From assembly GCA_023091665.1 (NCBI GenBank), contig JALJCQ010000014.1, forward strand, positions 186,001 to 250,000: a stretch of 64,000 nucleotides of DNA. The letters run 5' to 3'. This DNA is from Pythium myriotylum (Eukaryota; Oomycota; Peronosporomycetes; Pythiales; Pythiaceae). Numbering within the stretch: position 1 is the stretch's first letter; the number at the start of each line of letters is the position of its first letter. The translations under genes were made by a program, and so were the position numbers. Of the stretch, positions 30,601 to 39,076 are shown one piece after another. The notes below the pieces were generated by a model, which was given only the letters and a program-made list of their open reading frames with translations, had not been told where the DNA came from and made no database searches.

Positions 30601-33493
30601 GGTCTGTAAGCCAACCTTCCAATGGGCCTGATACCGACTCTACAAATCCTGATCGTGGTAGTTGGACATACGAGTCCATGTTTGATAGCGATCCGGGAAC
30701 GACAACATCAGGGATATTGATAAACTTTTCTTCCCCTTGTGGTGTTGTTGGTGGAGTTGGCGCTGGTTGTGAGCAATGATCAGGCCGGAAATCTTCCGGA
30801 CAGAGTATCGTTGGCGACGAATCGGCCGTAATGGGTTGAGTCTTTTCATTTACCGATGAAAGCGTCTCGCTGTGCTCATGCACCACGGACTCAAACGACT
30901 GAGACTCAATCAGTGTGAAATAACATATTTCACTTTTCAGAGCAACAATGGCGATACCATTGGAGAAGACAGAATCTACAATCGGCCCACCTAGGTCGAA
31001 GAAGCGCAACTCCGATACATGGTCTGTAATCGCCCACAGTACAAGCGTCATGTCGAGCGATGTTGTGAAAAATGTCGAATTGTCAACCACGTTGATACTA
31101 GACACACCATTCCCGTGTTCCCCAGAGACAGGTATCTCCACAGCCGGATACTTTTTGCTGGTTAACTGAAGCTTCCAAGCACTCAAGGTACCGTCTCCAC
31201 ATCCCACAACAATCACATCAGAATTCCCTACTACAGCCGCACATGTGCACAGCATTCCAATATGGGTTCCGTTGACTCTTGTTCGGGCTGTGGTAATATG
31301 GCAGACAGCCTGCAGCGATGGAATAGACCAAAGTTTGATCATGCCATCGGCAGCTACAGACATTAGCGTAGCAGGATCTGTCCAAGATAACAGATCCACC
31401 ACGTGAGTTGAGTGCGGGGGCGGATGATCCAATCGAATGAATGCCTCAAGTGCGTATATACCGGTTGTTGCAACTCTTCCATTACGTGAGACACGCCAGC
31501 CAATTATTACCCCGTTTGAAGCACCAGCGAACACCAACCACACATTCGAAAGCTCAAGTCCCTGATCCTCCTCGGGGTGTGAGGTTGACCTGAGCAAACC
31601 ACCCAATCGGCCATCTCGGTTCCCAGGCCGACTGCCAGACAAACTCGTTGCTGCGGATTTCCCCATGCTGACGAGATTTATGGCTGTTACCTCCAAATCA
31701 AAGTGTGGGTCCTGCAATAGAGCAGTTCGTCCACATGTCAATCCGTCGTCCAGATAAACTTCAACCACGCCGGAGCTCCAGCCACACAGAATCCACGGTT
31801 CGCTGCGATCAGCAACACAAACTTGCAATCGTGTGATATGTACGTTTACTTTCGAATCAGCTGGTGCAGGAGGAACCAGCACGAAGTCTCGCGAAGGCTT
31901 GAGCATCAAAGATTTTGTATCGGATATTCTCAGCCGGTGAAAGCTGCTCGAACCACTCAATGATACAAACGAGATCAAACCATCGCGACGGAGGTACAAT
32001 TCAAGAGCAAAAAACTCTTCACCTTGTAATACCTCGTTCACAACTTGAACTAGTGGTTGGATTTTGATTACATGGATCGTGTCACCCCTCGTCACAACAA
32101 GAAGGTTCTCAGAGTAGTTGCCTTTCTGCACGCTGACGAGCATTGGAATGGTGTGAGTCCAGTCACCAGGGCTTCGCGTCTTCTTTTTGCTGGTTTCAAC
32201 CCTATGCGCATGTGGGTCAAGGCCAAGGCTCCAGAAATGGTCAAGGCGTGGGAAGAGCACCCTTTGAGGATCCTCTGATGCGAATACACCGAATCTCCAA
32301 TGCTTGACAACTCCACTTGCCCTCTCAGTCGAATACAACATAAAAGCTTCAGCTTTTTGTTGTTGGAGCGACTGGACTTCGAGCAATGCAATCGCTGAAT
32401 TGTGCATGTAGCTCCCATCTCCCACCGGACCAACAGATCGCGGACTGCCATCTTCACCACTGCTTTCCTTCTCCATACTCCACACCGCCAGTAAGCCGCT
32501 GAGAAAGCCAACCACCAGCCATTGACCGCTTGGTGGCGTAGCCAGACATGTGATTATGTCTCCGCCGTGCACAATCCGACGCACCAGTGCAAGATTTCCT
32601 CCCTTTTGCTCACGCCACTCCAACACTACGCACTCCTGGGGACCAGGAGAGCTGTACTCATCGTCAAAAACACATGTACCAGCACCAAACAATGTCTTCA
32701 AATGATGAGCCCCAGCGATGCACTCAATCGGGTCGCTGTGCCACAACGTTGCACGCGCTACTTTCTCGACACTGAGCATGACGCGATCAGGACCACCGTC
32801 CCGATCTGCTATGTTTTGGGCGCCGGGTAGCGCCGACACTGGCCGTCTAAAGGATCGTTTGGAGATCTCTAGAATTTCGACCACATTGCTTCGTTCTTCG
32901 TCCACAGTCATCGGAGCCACGCGAATAGCACGACTGCTTTCTCGACTATTACTCAGTCGCGTACTTACAGCGGACGCGAGAACGAGTCGTCCAGTCATTT
33001 CGTCGAACAATGAACACCGCAGCGAATGGATCTGCGGACCTGTGTACACGACAAGTTTCTTGAGGGATCCCGGCTCAACGAAGAGCACGCTGTATCCTGT
33101 CCGATCGGGTCTTGCCTTCTTCTTTCCGCCAGGAGCGTGGAAGGCGCTGAAGACACAGATGAACACATCTAGTTCGTGCGCGTACACGAGCGACACGTAG
33201 CTCAACGCCGTCGTTGTAATGGGATCAACAACCTGAGTCTTTGGCGTTGATTTGGTTCCTTTGGGTTGGGGTGGAGGCGGCGGTGGCTTGTTCTCGTCGT
33301 CGAACAATGGCGTCGATCGGATCTCACGACGCAGACTGAAGAGCCGCAACGTGTGCGGCTTGAGCGCGTGCGAACCATAGGTGAGCAGGTGGTGGCGCCT
33401 GCCGTCGTAGGCCGCGGCGTCGATCGCGATGCCGCTGCAGTTGAGCTGGTGGCGTAGTTCGAGCGTGGGCTTCAACGTCCCGGCGGGCGCCAT
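24635..33493 (-). CDS. Giant WD-repeat protein (2952 residues), probably axonemal/cytoskeletal
   Basis: Single exon starting at the ATG at 33493. Residues about 1-900 contain degenerate WD repeats (CLATPPSGQWLVVGFLSGLL; VDLLSWTDPATLMSVAADGM; DVIVVGCGDGTLSAWKLQ; STFFTTSLDMTLVLWAI). Residues 970-1060 form a small helical, EF-hand-like segment (LYMCQYISSYGTSG.., ..LNAADAIKALLEMQ). A helical domain with several Cys follows (about 1150-1750), with VFCDHERVGLVELTDFESIL and DVGGDGRLCYLDFWAMLY reading as EF-hand-like pairs. Then comes a low-complexity region with a short coiled coil (EEEQRARVSLQEDRKRRA) and a C-terminal helical region. WD plus EF-hand architecture occurs in several flagellar proteins, but I cannot assign an orthologue. 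It is divergent from the ankyrin gene at 33789. Confidence 0.75.
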   Translation of the reverse strand: MAPAGTLKPTLELRHQLNCSGIAIDAAAYDGRRHHLLTYGSHALKPHTLRLFSLRREIRSTPLFDDENKPPPPPPQPKGTKSTPKTQVVDPITTTALSYVSLVYAHELDVFICVFSAFHAPGGKKKARPDRTGYSVLFVEPGSLKKLVVYTGPQIHSLRCSLFDEMTGRLVLASAVSTRLSNSRESSRAIRVAPMTVDEERSNVVEILEISKRSFRRPVSALPGAQNIADRDGGPDRVMLSVEKVARATLWHSDPIECIAGAHHLKTLFGAGTCVFDDEYSSPGPQECVVLEWREQKGGNLALVRRIVHGGDIITCLATPPSGQWLVVGFLSGLLAVWSMEKESSGEDGSPRSVGPVGDGSYMHNSAIALLEVQSLQQQKAEAFMLYSTERASGVVKHWRFGVFASEDPQRVLFPRLDHFWSLGLDPHAHRVETSKKKTRSPGDWTHTIPMLVSVQKGNYSENLLVVTRGDTIHVIKIQPLVQVVNEVLQGEEFFALELYLRRDGLISFVSLSGSSSFHRLRISDTKSLMLKPSRDFVLVPPAPADSKVNVHITRLQVCVADRSEPWILCGWSSGVVEVYLDDGLTCGRTALLQDPHFDLEVTAINLVSMGKSAATSLSGSRPGNRDGRLGGLLRSTSHPEEDQGLELSNVWLVFAGASNGVIIGWRVSRNGRVATTGIYALEAFIRLDHPPPHSTHVVDLLSWTDPATLMSVAADGMIKLWSIPSLQAVCHITTARTRVNGTHIGMLCTCAAVVGNSDVIVVGCGDGTLSAWKLQLTSKKYPAVEIPVSGEHGNGVSSINVVDNSTFFTTSLDMTLVLWAITDHVSELRFFDLGGPIVDSVFSNGIAIVALKSEICYFTLIESQSFESVVHEHSETLSSVNEKTQPITADSSPTILCPEDFRPDHCSQPAPTPPTTPQGEEKFINIPDVVVPGSLSNMDSYVQLPRSGFVESVSGPLEGWLTDQANEDQIETEGITLYMCQYISSYGTSGTIAAESLSHFMSMHNLPLCKRSRDDFAVRKYLHDNKLDPKTRLNAADAIKALLEMQRSAGLDQDNIGVRIKPKSNTSQFQRDAVARLAIPRKKRERAKMTKDSARRISMVSYNILGEKIVKWVESPHAQSNQEVDNDVTLSQASKDGNSGMVSQPRRRRKRLSVRDKLNPPSTRQRNLPDEDLLCRLHICRSFQPLWSNGYCWCLSPNVVVDWSPEGGCREKNDIQNCNFCQKHLHVINLQSKHYKPHFTSRMIMGIISEVYTRMMEPAHRLLYRNEKNLNPGEKLTIHATLWNLFQHKYGAQHVVELKIKQFFVSVCHFVREIDAVAVFGELLALFQRADVDEQVPHEMVAVCVTAYSWFFAREMIVNGDPILGSGDFGDQLRTFRSDSGKATNWQFVSLTNALFCAQELLAYPLVSPGYLRNILLFMEDYSQESATKPHQDHESKRLEGEQRWIEIHRFLRLLVGEWKQQTAEFRAVERTLFTEPLLALQHSAENEKVLASVLEKLRLILSCFVFCDHERVGLVELTDFESILRRLKYLWPNEHLSEQEAAGAKRYQDSLTFENTIIAARKRFSDVGGDGRLCYLDFWAMLYIVGVRTKSLLKFREIPSFCKDYKLEVSPELHNLLGVYMQRSSALLLPRGFHTNKRTIDETGHHQHQRRVGGLYDGTFLVDKPTVMRTLSMNELLNSEPVSAINSLYVDGSVPSLWQSASTTALDSYNSLSHGPRMKANAARLQEPVVVGVRSSGPRTKPVAFLSRAELSPGEPVFNGVACRDSCAKVLQLHSNTQEKCQPADSSPQISFGSVYVQFPDVAPRRTRIESNHLPNSEKKSISYSSTADEEAKVWSLRLIKEHEEEQRARVSLQEDRKRRATLAREQGAHVAAAAAAAASIATHRRHHNHVSPRALPQSNASRSPKQTPLSPSNERSDTYNSSKHFGFGQPSLTPTSSEDPTIVIPSAETRIEVQPICASLDVKALSTETSGDSKELVSVLTDHQDDTMSKNTPYIDYDVLSVSEKGEAGGQKPQVITAEQHSLQKPKSISFAPQHEPIETARATAEPDSPLTGSSRKETRDCDEWTQPREQLRESSSFSDGKLFEDQMSTDEGNHGIQTAIFPNDTASEEKETAHVVDTAPYTASIDRKEKSSIHSVPDVIERQHPAPAELVKTTEHFSNPVTFEPRQDNQLELILSCNTTNLPLSALDSSILAPTKAEHIEAFEASSFVATTETLPASCEPTQPTPKLCDPRSASLQSNPLKATALSTNVELTSKARTSELRHRFKFSQQPKFKLSAAVLSNPFRLSRWKPEGDSDSDGNDSGGSSGPHDDDDDAYDDDVAVEDTKLRLSRDSIASLSRQFGRKTSTAKAAGLSTFALSPSNKNGSVGLGSDGVSEVNRGHRVGKDIVRLDEDAERALYGGRVKGYLGEGIGFSADAEEYMKHKWADFFGNAELSMFSPLKEALKDHEEAQRHEEELQGQLMKKRQDQQQVDTLRMQRSSIVLQDQDRKADPTKQEISFRERRMTREACSQIQQEIKLGEIASGKINSVGGVQYFHFEYKRDSNDCSILTVKLHVTEGEADLFLSTETLAPCSSDFQWRSVEKYAIPEAQPTNPEGKKVVLFPHDLARVVGISSSTVFYMSVVAIVANTAFTLGVMTSGQKSEPSRAIQAVDSLISHFNQLAKTYEGQASQRTNLALASTMSYPKCAPPESRGFSSVDRLREFLVSATSSLESVEEDENINRPEGLCAASDLIYRQNDTGDAGDRKHLSTSLESRRLVADPTEDREVQDQCFLDGSGETSSSESSFQQLLESFGRKHGHIVREASSFVMHGMIADQRELAENEEDSLIETRTRYFHTKKHHSLHGGLAALDDGTPCDVGQEDAIAVATKRRIFTGLPVSLSERVGTKSKQKLSPLKSSITEGRKQIGDASLRIARYEPKLVAYSLSSLHSVKQQSSLLTMRRHSKGKN

Positions 33494-33788
33494 CGCGGAG
33501 GCTACAGAGCACCTACGAAGCCGAGACCACCACCAATCGAACGAGCACAGTCCCCTCTACACTATCGTGCGCTTTGATTCTCGTTTTTCCCGCGAGAAGA
33601 CCCCACAAAGCGCGCAATTAGCCGCTGCGTTTCCCCATTTTCATCCTCGGCGTTCGTTTCCCCTCTTTGGACAGGTGCTGTCGAGAATGCTCTTTTCTCG
33701 ACATCGACATTGTCGAAAATCCATTGTCCATAATGGATTCTCGACAAAACCGACGCCATGGCATGTTTCATTCCCCATTCCCGGAAGC
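33494..33788. promoter_or_regulatory. Bidirectional promoter: giant WD gene / ankyrin gene
   Basis: 295-bp gap between divergent starts. It contains an imperfect inverted motif, GAGAATG / CATTGTC / TCCATTATGG-like, between 33683 and 33746 (TCTCGACATCG, TCGAAAATCCATT, TAATGGATTCTCGAC); arms TCGAAAATCCATT and AATGGATTCTCGA nearly pair. Confidence 0.45.
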
Positions 33789-35063
33789 ATGGAGAAGACG
33801 TCGCTGCTGCTCGCTACGCTCTCGACGCAGCCGCCGACTTGCGCGGCACACCATGCGTCGTGTGCCCCGTCTATACACGCCGACGACGCGCGTCTGCTCA
33901 CGTGTGTGCGCGTCGTGGCGCGCGCGAGCGACGCGCTGCAGCGCTGCCCGCACCTCGCGCTGCTCATGTCCGAGCTGCTCGACTTCTCGGCCCAGTGGAG
34001 CGTGCCGTCGGCGGCGCGCTGCGGCCACCTCCACTTGCTCCACCGCCTCGCGTCGCACCGTGGACGCCCGCTCGACGCGAGCGAGGTCGTGCTGGCCATG
34101 CGCAGCGCCGTCAAGCGCGGCCACCTGCAGGTCGTGCGCTGGCTCTATGCCAACTTCCCGCCGACCATTCTCCCGGGCAATATCATGGACTTTGCCGCCT
34201 CGAACGGACAGCTCGAGATCGTTCAATGGCTCCACGAACACACGAACGAGACGTGCTCGACGCGCGCCATGGACCGCGCCGCGCGCTTCGGCCACGCGAG
34301 CGTCGTCAAGTGGCTCCACGAGAACCGCGACGAAGGCTGCACGCCCGCTGCCATGGACGACGCCGTCTGGGATGGACACTTGGACGTGATCCGGTACCTG
34401 CACACCCACCGCTCGGAAGGCTGCACGCCCGAGGCCATGGACCGCGCGGCATGGAAAGGTCACCTCGACATTATCGAGTTCCTCCATGAGAATCGCCACG
34501 AAGGATGCACCACGGCGGCCATGGACAATGCTGCGTGGGAAGGATACCTGGACATTGTCAAGTATTTGCACTTCCACCGCCCGGAAGGCTGCACGAAAAG
34601 CGCCATGACCATCGCTGCCGTCTATGGCCACCTGGAAATCGTCCAGTTTCTCCATGAACATCGCAGTGAAGGCTGTTCAACCCACGCTATGGACGGCGCG
34701 GCGGCCCACAACCACCTGGATGTGGTCAAATTTCTCCATGAGAACCGCACGGAAGGCTGTACAGTGCGAGCGATGGACAGCGCTGCCCAGGAAGGCCATA
34801 TGGAAGTACTTGAGTTTCTCCACGTGAATCGCACGGAAGGTTGCAGCAACGACGCGGCGATTGGCGCCATCGAGCGTGGCCGCCTGGATGTGCTCCAGTG
34901 GCTTTGGCCCCGATACGCCCATGTCTTCAATGTCGAGCTTCTCGTGATGCGCGCAGACGCCCTCGGCCAGGAAGAGATCCGTTCTTGGCTGGAGGGGACT
35001 GACGCTGCCGAGATGGCAAGGGCAACAGCCGCCACGTCGCTCGAAACAGAGATACAGCAGTGA
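33789..35063 (+). CDS. Ankyrin-repeat protein (ANK1)
   Basis: 424 residues from the ATG of MEKTSLLLATLSTQ. After a helical N-terminus (F-box-like position: ARASDALQRCPHLALLMSEL), residues about 70-395 are ankyrin units of 26-27 residues. Their consensus is GHLDVVKFLHENRxEGCT..AMDxAA. This unit type, with 'W/FLHEHR.EGCT', is abundant in oomycete genomes; cellular partners are unknown. Most units keep nearly the same sequence, so expansion by unequal exchange is likely. An upstream in-frame ATG at 33429 would overlap the neighbour's start and encode no recognisable domain; I reject it. No introns. Two further ankyrin genes lie at 40683 and 41674. Confidence 0.85.
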   Translation: MEKTSLLLATLSTQPPTCAAHHASCAPSIHADDARLLTCVRVVARASDALQRCPHLALLMSELLDFSAQWSVPSAARCGHLHLLHRLASHRGRPLDASEVVLAMRSAVKRGHLQVVRWLYANFPPTILPGNIMDFAASNGQLEIVQWLHEHTNETCSTRAMDRAARFGHASVVKWLHENRDEGCTPAAMDDAVWDGHLDVIRYLHTHRSEGCTPEAMDRAAWKGHLDIIEFLHENRHEGCTTAAMDNAAWEGYLDIVKYLHFHRPEGCTKSAMTIAAVYGHLEIVQFLHEHRSEGCSTHAMDGAAAHNHLDVVKFLHENRTEGCTVRAMDSAAQEGHMEVLEFLHVNRTEGCSNDAAIGAIERGRLDVLQWLWPRYAHVFNVELLVMRADALGQEEIRSWLEGTDAAEMARATAATSLETEIQQ

Positions 35064-35125
35064 AGACGTGCGGGCAGATGGAAAGCCATTTGTGTGTGCA
35101 GAGGCGTTTATCATTTCTTGATAAC

Positions 35126-35311
35126 TCAGTCTCGGTGACTATGTATAGCTGTATCATGTGACAAGTACCGTTCCTTCCGACGATGGAAGTCCGTGTATAG
35201 CTTCACGTCCTCGAAATCGGACCCGAAGATGTTGCTGAGCACTTGGCCGTCCTCAACAGCCTGCCCAGAACCGGCGTGACCTCTGGTTGCAGAGAGCAGC
35301 AACGCGACCAT
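35126..35311 (-). CDS. Possible small protein or last exon (unsupported function)
   Basis: 61 codons from an ATG at 35311: MVALLLSATRGHA, then an acidic/basic tail (FGSDFEDVKLYTDFHRRKER). It is divergent from the globin gene, with 100 bp between starts. A short upstream ATG frame (MEKAAVQAVEVSE, from 35396) followed by GTGAGT could be a first exon, but I could not join it in frame. It may be a real small gene or chance. Confidence 0.3.
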   Translation of the reverse strand: MVALLLSATRGHAGSGQAVEDGQVLSNIFGSDFEDVKLYTDFHRRKERYLSHDTAIHSHRD

Positions 35312-35411
35312 TGCCAAGCCTGGAGCATCGAGAGGTCCCAGCCACTGAGACCTTAACTCACTTCAGAAACTTCGACCGCTTGCACAGCCGCTTTTTCCAT
35401 CACTCTTAGCA

Positions 35412-36008
35412 ATGGGATGCGTGAACTCGATCGGAAATCAATCCAAGGCCATGAAATACTCCAAGCAGTATTGCCGCATCATCAAGCGATATCTCCCACA
35501 CTTCGTGTACGACGAACCATCCAATGACCAAGACAGACTTGCCGCATTCGCACACTGGGAGAAGACTTACCGCGATACGATTCATTCCGAGAAGACTGCG
35601 GCCGACTCGCCTGTGGGACGGCTCTACGCTGCGTTCTACAAATACCTATTCGATAACTCGGCGCAGCTCAAGCCACTTTTCCAGGCGTCGCATGCCGTGC
35701 AGAGTCGTGTGCTCACGCACATTAGCACGGGCATGAAGAGTCTGCTCTCATCTGAGGACCTCGTACAGAAAGTGATGCACCTCGCGCTGGTGCATATGAA
35801 AATCGGTGTGAAACCGGACGACTTCGATCCGCTCGGTGAGGCTCTGATTCAGGCAATGAAGCAGACCACAGGGGCAGCATGGGATGAGCGCACCGAGACT
35901 GCGTGGCGTCGCATCTACTGTCACGCTTCGATTTTGATCCTGGTGAATATTCCAAACGTACACATCGATCTGGATGACTTCAAGGAAGCAGATGACGACA
36001 AAGAATAA
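35412..36008 (+). CDS. Globin-like protein with N-terminal acylation signal
   Basis: Predicted haem-binding globin, 198 residues. The N-terminus MGCVNSIG is a classic myristoylation (Gly2) plus palmitoylation (Cys3) signal, so membrane attachment is likely. The globin region is about residues 65-185: LYAAFYKYLFDNSAQLKPLF (helices B-C/CD), LTHISTGMKSLL, then VMHLALVHMKIGVKPDDF with candidate proximal His128 (F helix). PLGEALIQAM and GAAWDERTETAWRRIY follow, matching the G-H pattern of flavohaemoglobin/neuroglobin-type globins. The role (oxygen sensing, NO detoxification or redox signalling) cannot be told. The gene is convergent with the zinc-finger gene that ends at 36113. Confidence 0.75.
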   Translation: MGCVNSIGNQSKAMKYSKQYCRIIKRYLPHFVYDEPSNDQDRLAAFAHWEKTYRDTIHSEKTAADSPVGRLYAAFYKYLFDNSAQLKPLFQASHAVQSRVLTHISTGMKSLLSSEDLVQKVMHLALVHMKIGVKPDDFDPLGEALIQAMKQTTGAAWDERTETAWRRIYCHASILILVNIPNVHIDLDDFKEADDDKE

Positions 36009-36112
36009 TCTCTTGAAACGAGTAAGAAGTCTACAAGCGGTGAGGTTTGAAAGACCGAGTGTAAGGAAAAAGATATGAATGAAAAATGGTTTTGTTTTGA
36101 GCGGTGTGATCT

Positions 36113-36988
36113 CTAGTTGTGGCCGTGAAAGTGGCAGAGTCCCTTCATCCACGCTGCCTTCTGACAGGCTTCAACAGAGCAGCGCCTGGCGCCACCATGA
36201 GCCCGACAGATTCCTTTCAAATGCGCGGCGTTGGCACAACCGTTCACTGTGCATCGTGGGCCGCCACCGTGGGTCTTACACTTGCCTCCTGTGCTCGCAC
36301 CAAATCGACAGCCTTCGACCGCACAGCGCCGCCCTCCGCCATGTCCACGACACTTGCCGCTCAATCGTGCCAACTTCCCACATCCCTCAACTGAGCAGCA
36401 CTTTCCACCGCCATGGATGAAGCACTTCCCGTACAACAATACCGATCTTGTACACCCTTCTTGGGAACACTGTTTACCTCCGCCGTGGCGAAAGCACTTG
36501 CCTTTAGTTTTCGAGAGGGATCTGCAGCCATCGATCTTGCAAACGGGCTTCGGGTATTGCCGTCTTTGGGGTCTCGGTTCCATCGCCGTCTGCGTTAGTG
36601 CTACGACGAACGTTTTCACACTCAACGTGGGACTTCCAGCAGCACTCTTGTTTCGAGAAATTCGCGCGCGTTCTTTTGGTAACAACCTTATATCTTGGTT
36701 CTGCTCCACTTCAAGTGGGCGACGACGTTTGAGCTAATGAAGACTTCTTCGTCGAGTTTCCACTTCATGTTCGACCGCATTGTCACTCTCGGTATCGGAA
36801 CTGGATTGTATTCCACGACGAATCGAGGGGCGGTGTCGGTCAGGCTCGGTTGAGACGCTATACGTAGTCGAGTTCTCTTCTCCGCTCCAGTATGCTTCCG
36901 ATTCAGTTTCCGACATACCACTTCCGTTTGCCAGAGATAACGAGTAGGAGTTCATGAGAGGAAGCGAACATTCACCGTGGAAACCCAC
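36113..36988 (-). pseudogene. WRKY19-type CX4C..CX2HGGG zinc-finger gene interrupted by an in-frame TAG
   Basis: Two open segments lie in the same minus-strand frame, separated only by a TAG at 36734-36736. The upstream part (36988-36737) is an acidic/Ser-rich linker (MSETESEAYWSGEENSTTY). The downstream part (36733-36113) has six zinc-finger units of the form C-X4-C-X7-GKC-X2-HGGG, ending GLCHFHGHN. Intact relatives at 47138 and 49214 have coiled coil, acidic linker and fingers in one frame. The N-terminal coiled coil is missing here; no ATG opens the upstream segment before an earlier TGA, though a GTGAGT donor-like site lies there. If expressed, the fingers could start at an internal Met (MEPRPQRRQYPK). 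Pseudogene, readthrough or sequencing error are all possible. Confidence 0.6.
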
Positions 36989-37474
36989 GTCCCAGATTGA
37001 TGTTTCACGACTTGACGAGTGCCCGTTGACGTTGGGTACTACTCACGGGTGGATTCCTCAAAGGCATGCTGAGAGCACTTTGCTCGGCTCCACACCAGGT
37101 GGGCTCCGCAAAGTTAGAAATCAGCCACTGCGGGCGTCAGCTTCAAGCTTGGGGAAGGGATTGATCCACAATCGTCACCCTGCTGACACTTTTCGCTTGC
37201 GAATTCCTCCACACACCTCGCTCGCTTTTGGCATTACTGACGTATCCATCGACAAAATATCAACCCTCCGTATTCGCGTCCGAGTCATGGGGTCTGATCG
37301 ATCGAAAGGCCTGCTACATCGGCAATGGATCCGCTTCAAAGGGCGCAAGATCGATTTAGACCATAAAAGGATGTCTACTTCAATGTCCATATGAACGTTA
37401 GCTTTGTCGACCTACGTGCTGCATCGAGCTGTCGTGCAGGTCCATGCTAATGCAGAGCACGGCTGAATGCCTCT
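36989..37474. other. Intergenic stretch between two oppositely oriented zinc-finger gene fragments
   Basis: No gene recognised. It separates the minus-strand finger-bearing fragment from the plus-strand coiled-coil fragment, so it may contain a rearrangement junction. Confidence 0.35.
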
Positions 37475-38627
37475 GTGGGGTCTGCTCCTATTAACCCTGC
37501 CCAAAGCTTTGGACAAGAAAGCCTCGCCGCTGCAGTTCATATGGTGCAATCGACAGTCGCGGGCCTGTCGCGTCAGCTCGAGACCCTGAGCACCCAAATG
37601 TTGTCTCGCTTGGAAGACTTGAAGAAAAAAGTCGTAGCGATACAGCCGATTGAGCTTGCCAACACCGTTCCTAGCCAAGGTGCTAGTGACAAAGGAAACA
37701 CGAAAGGGGGAACGGAAATCTCCCTTGGAGTAAGTTCGGATTGTGCCAGTGGTTAGACATCAGTCACCAACCGTCATTATGACGACAGCAAGCGCCTTCC
37801 AGAACCCACATCGATCGATACAAATGCGGTGAAGAACTATCAGTTGCGGACAGGTCAGAGCGCGAATACAGCGATTCGAAGCGATTCGCCGAGCCACACT
37901 GGAGGCTTGGCACCAGGCAACTTGAAGGCGAGAGACCCGACGAGACCAATTATGAACTGGACTCAGAAGTCGAGCCGGATGATCAAGGGAGCGTAGAAAG
38001 AGGCGTTCTGGACCAAAATGAGGGTGGGCATACTTGCAAAGGTGGTTGGGCAATCGCGACGAACGCAGATGCGAATCAATACAAGACGAAATCTCTTCAA
38101 GTGGTAGTCTCCAGTGCTCACGACTTGATTAGGGCCATCATCGACGGCCCCTGTGGTCATCACATGAGGCACAATCGGTTGACTCGAATTTCTGATCACA
38201 TTGCAACTCATAGTGGAATCGTCAATCAAGCGGCTGATGGCTTTCTAAACGTCGAGGTGCCTGGTGGGGATCGCACACATTACCGCGACAACATACCTCA
38301 AACCCCACAGGTCGATCCCAGCAGTATGAGCTTGAGTGAATCATTTCGCAGACCTCCTCTGTCCACTGCGGCCGAAGCGCTCTCCATGCAAGACTTCCTA
38401 CATCTGCCGCTTGACATAATTGGGCCTCCGAGGTCGTGTGAACTTAACGTGCTAACATCTCCAAGCCCGCGTTCCGAAGCGCCAAAGGACAAGACACAAG
38501 AAGTTGCTCAAAGTCTTCATGCCAGAAAGATGCATACGTGGAAGGAAAACGTAGAATTGTCTGTTTGCTTCTTTGTCGTGTTTTGTAGCGGCTCAAAAAG
38601 TGCAGCAAATTAAACGCATCAGCGTAG
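37475..38627 (+). pseudogene. Coiled-coil/acidic N-terminal part of a WRKY19-type gene, without zinc fingers
   Basis: The frame has an N-terminal coiled coil (VHMVQSTVAGLSRQLETLST then MLSRLEDLKKKV) matching the conserved 'ELQAxVxSMQxQLxALSxxVLQQLxGLE' of the genes at 45861, 47138 and 49214. A 59-nt GTAAGT..CAG intron (37730-37788, phase 0) joins it to a long second exon. That exon encodes an acidic linker (LDSEVEPDDQGSVE) and an unrecognised tail. A second possible intron is 38551-38588. No CX4C..HGGG finger is present. There is no in-frame ATG at the expected start; the first Met is at 37541, and an ATG at 37450 is in another frame. I read it as a decayed or truncated family member. Confidence 0.5.
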
Positions 38628-39076
38628 AAAACTTAAGGATCGAAGGGTTCACGGTTGATGAGCAGTTATCGCTAAGCATATTTACTATGAATTGTAACTT
38701 CTTGTACCAAAAGCGATACCACCACGGAGTTGAATATCCTACTCAAACGCTGGCCCTACTTCTGACGACTCTCGATGGCGTGAAACCAGTTTAACGTCGT
38801 CCTCAAGTGAAACAACCATCATGTGCAGCACATGGCGAACTGAAAGTGTTGCGAGAAATTGTCTCGTATTGTTATTTTTTCAGATGCCGAATCATCATTT
38901 TACCTTGGACGCTCCCCGCCGACATGATTGGCAAACTCTCCGCCAGTTTTGGGCACAATAATCCATGTTAGTAGACAAGTCGGTCATTTGCTCGTGATGG
39001 GCACCCAAAGAATATCATGGTATGGATGGTGGACACATAAAACATCAAACCTACACCGCCTAACATCTTCGTAGCC
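38628..39076. other. Intergenic stretch, no structure seen
   Basis: AT-richer DNA between convergent genes. I see no gene, repeat or motif. Confidence 0.4.

Noticed and set aside
33429..33788. N-terminal extension of ANK1 to an upstream ATG
   Set aside because: It would overlap the start of the divergent WD-repeat gene and encodes no conserved sequence. MEKTSLLL begins the region that resembles ANK3.
37412..37678. Minus-strand frame opposite the coiled-coil fragment
   Set aside because: The sense-strand coiled coil matches three other genes; the antisense frame matches nothing.
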